Assembly: GCF_001513965.1 (NCBI RefSeq)
Contig: NZ_KQ948032.1
Location: forward strand, 1 to 64,000
Length of the DNA stretch: 64,000 nt
Direction of reading: 5' to 3'
Source: Streptomyces cellostaticus
Lineage (GTDB): Bacteria; Actinomycetota; Actinomycetes; Streptomycetales; Streptomycetaceae
Numbering within the stretch: the stretch's first letter is position 1; every line of letters starts with the position of its first letter. Position numbers and translations under genes: made by a program. Positions 59,478 through 64,000 of this stretch are shown one piece after another. The notes below the pieces were generated by a model. That model saw nothing but the letters and a program-made list of their open reading frames with translations. It ran no database searches and was not told the origin of the DNA.

Positions 59478-60282
59478 GGCTGTCCACCATCCGCTCGATG
59501 AAACGGGCCGACTCGTCGGGCCCGAGAGCCTGCGTGCGGATCATGCTAAGCCGCTCGGTGACCCGGCTGACAACCCCCGGATCGGCCGAAAGCTCGCTGG
59601 CGAACGCCCCTTCCATAAAGGCGAACCGCTCGTGGTCACGAGTCTCCAGCAGCACCATGGGCCCCATGATGGCGTCGCTGAAGGCCCGTTCGAAGGGGAG
59701 CACCTGCAGTACGACGTTCCGCAGCGCCGCCACCTCCAACAGCCGATGCAGTTGCTCGGTATCCACTTGAGGAGCACGCAGCACCGCCTCGTACAGCACG
59801 AAGCTCAGCCCCACCGGCGGTTTCCGTGTGGTGAGGATGGCCTGCCGCTCCATACGGGCCGCGACGCGTTCCTCCACCGTCTCCTCGTCCAGCGGCGGGA
59901 TGCGGTTGTCGATGAGGGCGCGGGCGTACCCCTTCGTCTGCAACAGCCCCGGCACGAGCGAGAGGTCGTACGACCAGCGACTGATCGCCTCCTTCTCCCG
60001 CTCCATAAAGTCCTGCGCCCGCGCAGGAAACCGCTCCCGATTCAGGAACTGCTTCGCCGCGCTCAACATCCCCTGCGCACCGCACAGTTCGTCCGCCACG
60101 TCCAGCACGCGTGACGTCGGTCTGCGTACCCCGCGCTCCATCGACTCGATGGTGGCCGGGGAGTAGTTGGCGGCGGAGGCGAGTTTCTCCCGGCTGATAT
60201 CCGCCTTCGTGCGCCAGCGTTTCAGCTGGTCGCCGCCGTACCGCCAGGCAACGGGCGGCTGATTGTCGTTCGCGTCCACCAC
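59470..60282 (-). CDS. XRE-type HTH regulator with DUF5753 ligand domain
   Basis: A 270-residue regulator. The N-terminal HTH is LKRWRTKADISREKLASAANYSPATIESMERGVRRPT. The DUF5753 region has ISRWSYDLSLVPGLLQTKGYARALI, LSFVLYEAVLR, LQVLPF and a final DESARFIERM. GGAGG precedes the GTG start by about 10 nt. Its pairing with DUF397 is standard in the family, but extension of the operon into Pepco-like and caspase genes is not. It probably controls this operon. Confidence 0.92.
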   Translation of the reverse strand: MVDANDNQPPVAWRYGGDQLKRWRTKADISREKLASAANYSPATIESMERGVRRPTSRVLDVADELCGAQGMLSAAKQFLNRERFPARAQDFMEREKEAISRWSYDLSLVPGLLQTKGYARALIDNRIPPLDEETVEERVAARMERQAILTTRKPPVGLSFVLYEAVLRAPQVDTEQLHRLLEVAALRNVVLQVLPFERAFSDAIMGPMVLLETRDHERFAFMEGAFASELSADPGVVSRVTERLSMIRTQALGPDESARFIERMVDSRE

Positions 60283-60343
60283 AGAACCCCACCTCCAGTC
60301 ACCGAGCGTAGCGCCGGAGGTACTGTTCTGTGACGGTGTTGTG

Positions 60344-61006
60344 CTATTTCCCCGGCCGCATCCCCAGTGGCCCGCCGATCTCCTCCGCCATGACCTGTCC
60401 CGCCTCGAACTCCAGGGTCTCGTCGCCCATGGCGGGCTGGTCGGTGTCGAGGCCGTCCAGTTCTTCCAGGGGCTGGTTCAGGCGGACGTGGGCGACCAGG
60501 GACTGCAACGCCCTCAGGGCCGCGGAGGCGGTGCCGCCCCAGTTGGAGAAGTAGGAGAACTGCCACCACCACAGGGCCTCGGTGGTGCGGCCGGCGCGGT
60601 AGTGGGCCATGCCGTGGCGGAGGTCGGTGATGACGTCGGCGAGGTCGTCGGAGATACGGGCCGGGACCGGGGCCTTGCGGGGCTCGTAGGGGTCGAAGAC
60701 CTCGGAGTAGACGTCGATCGGGTCCAGGAGGCGGGCCAGGTTCTCGCGCAGTTCGTCGACGTCCGGCTCGGGGCCGAGGTCGGGCTCGTAGCGCTCGTCG
60801 GGGACGATGTCCGCGTGGGCGCCCAGGCGGCCGCCGGCCAGCAGGAGCTGGGAGACCTCCAGGAGGAGGAAGGGGACGGCCGAGTCGGGCTCGTCACCCT
60901 TCGCCACCTCCGTGACGGCCACCAGGAAGCTCTCGACCTGGTCCGCGATCTGGACCGCGAAGTCGTCCGGGTTCTGCGCAGTGGCGTGCAGCGTGGCGTC
61001 AGACAT
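60344..61006 (-). CDS. DUF5063 family protein
   Basis: A 220-residue acidic cytosolic protein with the actinobacterial DUF5063 pattern: DDFAVQIADQVESFLVAVTEVAKGDEPDSAVPFLLLEVSQLLLAGGRLGAHADIVPDERYEPDLG, then ISDDLADVITDLRHGMAHYRAGRTTEALWWWQFSYFSNWG. It overlaps the end of recR by 8 nt and is consistently found after recR in Streptomyces. Function unknown; co-expression with recR is clear from the overlap. Confidence 0.9.
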   Translation of the reverse strand: MSDATLHATAQNPDDFAVQIADQVESFLVAVTEVAKGDEPDSAVPFLLLEVSQLLLAGGRLGAHADIVPDERYEPDLGPEPDVDELRENLARLLDPIDVYSEVFDPYEPRKAPVPARISDDLADVITDLRHGMAHYRAGRTTEALWWWQFSYFSNWGGTASAALRALQSLVAHVRLNQPLEELDGLDTDQPAMGDETLEFEAGQVMAEEIGGPLGMRPGK

Positions 61007-61598
61007 CTAGGAGTCGTCTCCCCTCGAAGGCGCGGCCGAGGGTGACCTCGTCCGCGTATTCCAGGTCGCCACCCACCGGGAGGCCGCTGGCCAGGCGGGT
61101 GACCTTCAGGCCCATGGGTTTGATCATGCGGGCGAGGTACGTGGCCGTCGCCTCGCCCTCGAGATTGGGGTCGGTGGCCAGGATGAGTTCCGTGACCGTG
61201 CCGTCCGCGAGACGGGCCAGGAGTTCCCTGATACGGAGGTCGTCCGGACCCACACCCTCGATCGGGCTGATCGCGCCCCCGAGCACGTGGTAGCGGCCGC
61301 GGAATTCGCGGGTGCGCTCCACCGCCACCACGTCCTTCGGCTCCTCCACCACGCAGATGACCGACGGGTCGCGGCGCGGGTCGCGGCAGATGTTGCACAG
61401 CTCTTCCTGTGCCACGTTGCCGCAGGTCGCGCAGAAGCGGACCTTCGCCTTCACCTCCAGGAGCGCCTGCGCGAGCCGCTTCACGTCCGTCGGCTCCGCC
61501 TGCAGGATGTGGAAGGCGATCCGCTGCGCGCTCTTGGGACCGACGCCGGGCAGCCGCCCCAACTCGTCGATGAGGTCCTGGACCACGCCTTCGTACAA
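60999..61598 (-). CDS. recR: Recombination mediator protein RecR
   Basis: A 199-residue DNA-binding protein of the RecFOR pathway. The helix-hairpin-helix LGRLPGVGPKSAQRIAFHIL, the four-cysteine zinc finger (Cys56, Cys59, Cys68, Cys71) and the Toprim domain (ICVVEEPKDVVAVERT, LILATDPNLEGEATATYLAR) are all present. It helps load RecA on gapped DNA. It lies downstream of ybaB, the usual order, and overlaps the DUF5063 gene. Confidence 0.97.
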   Translation of the reverse strand: MYEGVVQDLIDELGRLPGVGPKSAQRIAFHILQAEPTDVKRLAQALLEVKAKVRFCATCGNVAQEELCNICRDPRRDPSVICVVEEPKDVVAVERTREFRGRYHVLGGAISPIEGVGPDDLRIRELLARLADGTVTELILATDPNLEGEATATYLARMIKPMGLKVTRLASGLPVGGDLEYADEVTLGRAFEGRRLLDV

Positions 61599-61709
61599 CG
61601 GACTGCCTTTCCTGGAGACCTTTCGGTACGTACCGTAGTTGGCTGCCGCCTGTCCTTGGAAGGCGGTGGGGGTGTCGCGCTGGTGGCGAACACCGAAACG
61701 GTCAGAAGA

Positions 61710-62054
61710 TCAGAACGGCAGGCCCGGGATGCCGCTGCCGCCGCCCAGGCCCTGGGCCAGCGGGCCCAGCTTCTGCTGCTGGAGCGTCTGTGCGTTCTCG
61801 TTGGCCGCGTGGACGGCCGCCACGATCAGGTCGGCGAGGGTCTCGGTGTCCTCCGGGTCCACCGCCTTCGGGTCGATCTTCAGGGCACGCAGTTCGCCGG
61901 CGCCGGTGACGGTGGCCCGCACCAGGCCGCCGCCCGCCTGTCCATCGACCTCCGTGTTCGCCAGTTCCTCCTGCGCCCGCTGCAGGTCCTGCTGCATCTG
62001 CTGGGCCTGCTGGAGCAACTGCTGCATGTTGGGCTGGCCACCACCGGGGATCAC
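61710..62054 (-). CDS. YbaB/EbfC family nucleoid-associated protein
   Basis: A 114-residue DNA-binding protein: a Gln-rich long helix (NMQQLLQQAQQMQQDLQRAQ), the strand segment VRATVTGAGELRALKIDPKAV and a C-terminal helix (LADLIVAAVHAANENAQTLQ), ending GIPGLPF. GTG 62054 is chosen because AGGAG lies 6 nt upstream and homology starts there; the frame upstream is not conserved. Expected to bind DNA as a dimer. recR follows 111 bp downstream. Confidence 0.94.
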   Translation of the reverse strand: MIPGGGQPNMQQLLQQAQQMQQDLQRAQEELANTEVDGQAGGGLVRATVTGAGELRALKIDPKAVDPEDTETLADLIVAAVHAANENAQTLQQQKLGPLAQGLGGGSGIPGLPF

Positions 62055-62282
62055 GATCAGCTCCTGGTTCTTCGTCGTTCTGCGTCGTTCTTCGTCTGCT
62101 CCGCTGTTCTCGTTGAGCACGAGCCTACGTGGTCTACGCGGCCATCGCTCCGCCACTCTTTCGAGTGAGAACGCGGCAGTCCTATACCTGATCAAGGCCC
62201 TCTTCCGAGCGGAAAAGCAGGGAAAGCTACCTCTCAGCCACCCATTGGGCGGTAGGAAGGGTGCCGCGCGTCGGCGTGCAAT

Positions 62283-62344
62283 GTCACGCAATGTGACCGG
62301 CCGTGATCAGTGCCGTGTTCAGTGCCGTGTTCGGTGTCGTGTTC
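62283..62344. repeat. 12-bp tandem repeat and small palindrome in the ybaB-SLATT gap
   Basis: AGTGCCGTGTTC at 62309 and 62321 and a variant GGTGTCGTGTTC at 62333 form three tandem units, 16-51 nt before the SLATT start. Just upstream GTCAC-N5-GTGAC (62283-62297) is a small inverted repeat. The 305-bp gap 62055-62359 holds no other supported feature. Copy-number change could alter the SLATT gene leader. Confidence 0.6.
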
Positions 62345-62359
62345 AGTAGGGAGTGCCGG

Positions 62360-63109
62360 GTGGGTCAGCCGGAGATGCAGCCCGAGGGGCCGCCTCAGGA
62401 CGGGCGGGGCGAGGGTGCGGCCGGGCTGCGGCCGGGCGATCTGACCGGGCGGGCGTTTCCGCTCGGGGACTGGGCGGAGCCCGCCGAGCGGCTCGACGAG
62501 CTGTACCGCTGGGTGGAGGAGGGGGCGCTGCAGACGGCGGCCTGGTATCTCGCGGACCGGGTGTGGAAGCGGCGAGGGGCACGGGTGCTGCGGACCGGGG
62601 CGGCGGCGGGGGCGGTCTGCGGGGCCGCACTGCCGTTGCTGGACCTGACCGGGGTGGTCGGCGGGGTCGCGCCCTGGGGATACCTGGCGCTGATGCTCGC
62701 GGTGGCGTGCGTCGGGGCCGACCGGTTCTTCGGCGTGACCTCCGGATGGATAAGGGACGTGGCCACCGCGCAGGCCGTGCAGCGGCGGTTGCAGGTGCTC
62801 CAGTTCGACTGGGCCTCCGAGAGTGTGCGGGAAGTGCTGGGACCGGCGGAGGGGACGGCGAGCGAGGCCGCCGAGCGGTGCCTGGCCGTGCTGCGGCGCT
62901 TCTCCGAGGACGTGCTGGAGCTGGTGCGCACGGAGACGACCGACTGGATGGTGGAGTTCCGGACCGGCTCGGCACCGCTCGGCATCCAGACGGCGGCGGC
63001 TTCAGGGGCACGATCGGAGTCGGCCGGGCCTGTAGGAAGGTTTCCGCTCCCCCCGGCGAACGGCACCCGCCCGAACATGCCCCGGCAACGCCCGCCGGAG
63101 CCTCGCTAG
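62360..63109 (+). CDS. SLATT domain membrane protein
   Basis: A 249-residue protein with a soluble N-terminus (RLDELYRWVEEGALQTAAWYLADRVWKRRGARVLR) and two membrane helices (TGAAAGAVCGAALPLLDLTG and APWGYLALMLAVACVGADRFFG). A cytoplasmic helical part follows (TAQAVQRRLQVLQFDWASESV). This two-helix plan with flanking helices is the SLATT fold, known as a pore-like effector in nucleotide-signal conflict systems but also found in this conserved position beside ybaB in Streptomyces. GTG 62360 has AGGGAG 6 nt upstream. Confidence 0.85.
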   Translation: MGQPEMQPEGPPQDGRGEGAAGLRPGDLTGRAFPLGDWAEPAERLDELYRWVEEGALQTAAWYLADRVWKRRGARVLRTGAAAGAVCGAALPLLDLTGVVGGVAPWGYLALMLAVACVGADRFFGVTSGWIRDVATAQAVQRRLQVLQFDWASESVREVLGPAEGTASEAAERCLAVLRRFSEDVLELVRTETTDWMVEFRTGSAPLGIQTAAASGARSESAGPVGRFPLPPANGTRPNMPRQRPPEPR

Positions 63110-63139
63110 GGCCTGTCCGAGCCGCCTGCGGCGCCGCTC

Positions 63140-64000
63140 TCAGCGCTTGGTGTACGTCAGGCTCTCCCCGCCGCTCTTCTTCACCCGCTTCAGCGTGCCG
63201 TCCGACTGCAGCATCACCTCGGTGGCGTCGCCCGGAGAGCAGGACGAACGCGGTTCACCGGAGGACACCGTTGACGGCCCGATCTCCAACGGACCGCCGC
63301 CGCCCGGCTGTTCGGTCAGCTTTGCCTCGAAGACGCAGTGGTACGTGCCGCCGCCGTCGGTGGGTCCGTCCGCGACGAGCGTGAGGACCGTGTCACCGAC
63401 CTGGCCCTGCCCGATGGTCAGTTCGCGGGTGCTGGACCCGTTGGAGTTGTCGATCGTGGTCTCCCAGGTGCCGAGGTAGCCGTCCGGGATCACACCGTCC
63501 GAGGGCGCGGAGGAGGTCGCCGCCGAACCCGTGGGAGTGGGTGCCTGGGAGGTGCCGCCCGTCGCGGTCCCGGTGCCGGTCGGCGCGGGGCCGACCGTCC
63601 CGCCGGCCGTGTCGCCGCCGCCGCGCTTCATCAGCGCGTACACCGACCCGCCCGCGCCCAGCGCCACCACCAGCGCGATCACGACGAGCAGCGCGGTGGA
63701 CCGCCCGTTCCTGCGCTCGCGCTCCTGCGGAACGCCGGCCGGCGGCGGGCCGTAGGGCGGGGTGGAGCCGAGCCCGCTGCCTCCATAGGGGTGGTACGAC
63801 TGCTGCGGGTAACCGTAGGCGGCGGAGGGTGGCTGGGGATGCTGCTGGGGCTGCTGCGGATAGCCGTACGGACCGGGCGCCGCCCCGTACGCGCCGGGCG
63901 CACCGTAGCCGGGAGCGGCGGGCGGCGCGGCGGGCGGCGGAGTCTGCCCGGACACCATGGTCGGAAGACGGCTGACGGGTCCACCGCCCCCCTCAGCCGC
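63140..64000 (-). CDS. C-terminal part of a membrane protein, probably a Ser/Thr kinase cut by the window edge
   Basis: The frame is open to the window end. The visible part has a Pro/Gly/Tyr-rich linker (AAPGYGAPGAYGAAPGPYGY), one membrane helix (STALLVVIALVVALGAGGSVYAL) and a secreted domain (GYLGTWETTIDNSNGSSTRE, THYHCVFEAKL-like strand with two cysteines). An ATG at 63958 has no ribosome site, which favours continuation beyond the edge. Such tails follow the kinase domain in Streptomyces PknB-like proteins next to this locus. The kinase part is not seen. Confidence 0.6.
   Translation of the reverse strand, partial: AAEGGGGPVSRLPTMVSGQTPPPAAPPAAPGYGAPGAYGAAPGPYGYPQQPQQHPQPPSAAYGYPQQSYHPYGGSGLGSTPPYGPPPAGVPQERERRNGRSTALLVVIALVVALGAGGSVYALMKRGGGDTAGGTVGPAPTGTGTATGGTSQAPTPTGSAATSSAPSDGVIPDGYLGTWETTIDNSNGSSTRELTIGQGQVGDTVLTLVADGPTDGGGTYHCVFEAKLTEQPGGGGPLEIGPSTVSSGEPRSSCSPGDATEVMLQSDGTLKRVKKSGGESLTYTKR

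Noticed and set aside
1..64000. CRISPR arrays, tRNA or rRNA genes
   Set aside because: No regularly spaced identical repeats of 25-40 bp and no tRNA cloverleaf or rRNA-like sequence were seen on either strand.

Overview
The window looks like chromosomal DNA of a Streptomyces. G+C is very high, coding is dense with strong third-position GC bias, and GTG starts and ATGA/GTGA stop-start overlaps are frequent. Families are typically streptomycete: an HTH/DUF397 pair, an SCO2400-like zinc-ribbon protein, a SLATT protein beside ybaB-recR, and ask-asd followed by an ECF sigma gene. I saw no tRNA, rRNA or CRISPR array.

Layout. 1-616: a decayed IS5-type transposase tail and non-coding sequence. 617-5706: an aldo/keto reductase divergent from a TetR regulator across a palindromic operator, a small unknown gene, a LytR-CpsA-Psr envelope protein and a lytic-transglycosylase-like protein. 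5761-11201: an ArsR-mgtA-type P-ATPase pair, two small unknown genes and two membrane proteins that trail the kdp genes. 11215-27167: a large potassium-homeostasis block with kdpF-A-B-C, a strong terminator, kdpE-kdpD, a KimA-like APC permease, a small membrane protein, a Na+/H+ antiporter, a second KdpD with no response regulator and a stand-alone DUF4118 protein. 27267-32373: an inserted accessory block with a membrane protein/winged-helix pair, an HTH-TPR regulator and a tightly coupled operon of four small ORFs, a radical SAM enzyme and a phosphotransferase, ending at a second IS5-type remnant. 32393-39363: the potassium block resumes with a sensor-like membrane protein, an orphan second KdpB, a short ORF, an SDR protein lacking its catalytic lysine, an SCO2400-like protein and a paralogue of the earlier small membrane protein. 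39376-53114: conserved core genes (Ser/Thr kinase, ArsP-type permease pair, TrkA-type protein, S9 peptidase, methyltransferase, SURF1, ECF sigma with partner, asd, ask). 53284-60282: a second accessory block with two truncated genes joined head to head, a truncated Uma2 gene and an HTH-DUF397-Pepco-caspase operon. 60344-64000: DUF5063, recR, ybaB, a SLATT membrane protein and the C-terminal part of a probable kinase.

Two systems stand out. First, hexamers related to CCGTCA, repeated at 11-bp spacing and often in an 11-21-11 arrangement, lie upstream of the kdp operon, the KimA-like gene, both small membrane paralogues, the second kdpD, the orphan kdpB region and a short ORF. They look like one response-regulator regulon, with KdpE the obvious candidate. 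Second, a giant caspase-like protein (1522 aa, with long alpha-helical repeats) is coupled to a Pepco-like small protein and an HTH/DUF397 pair. This resembles a conflict or programmed-cell-death system. The radical SAM operon with its chain of overlapping tiny ORFs is a third candidate, for a peptide-modification pathway.
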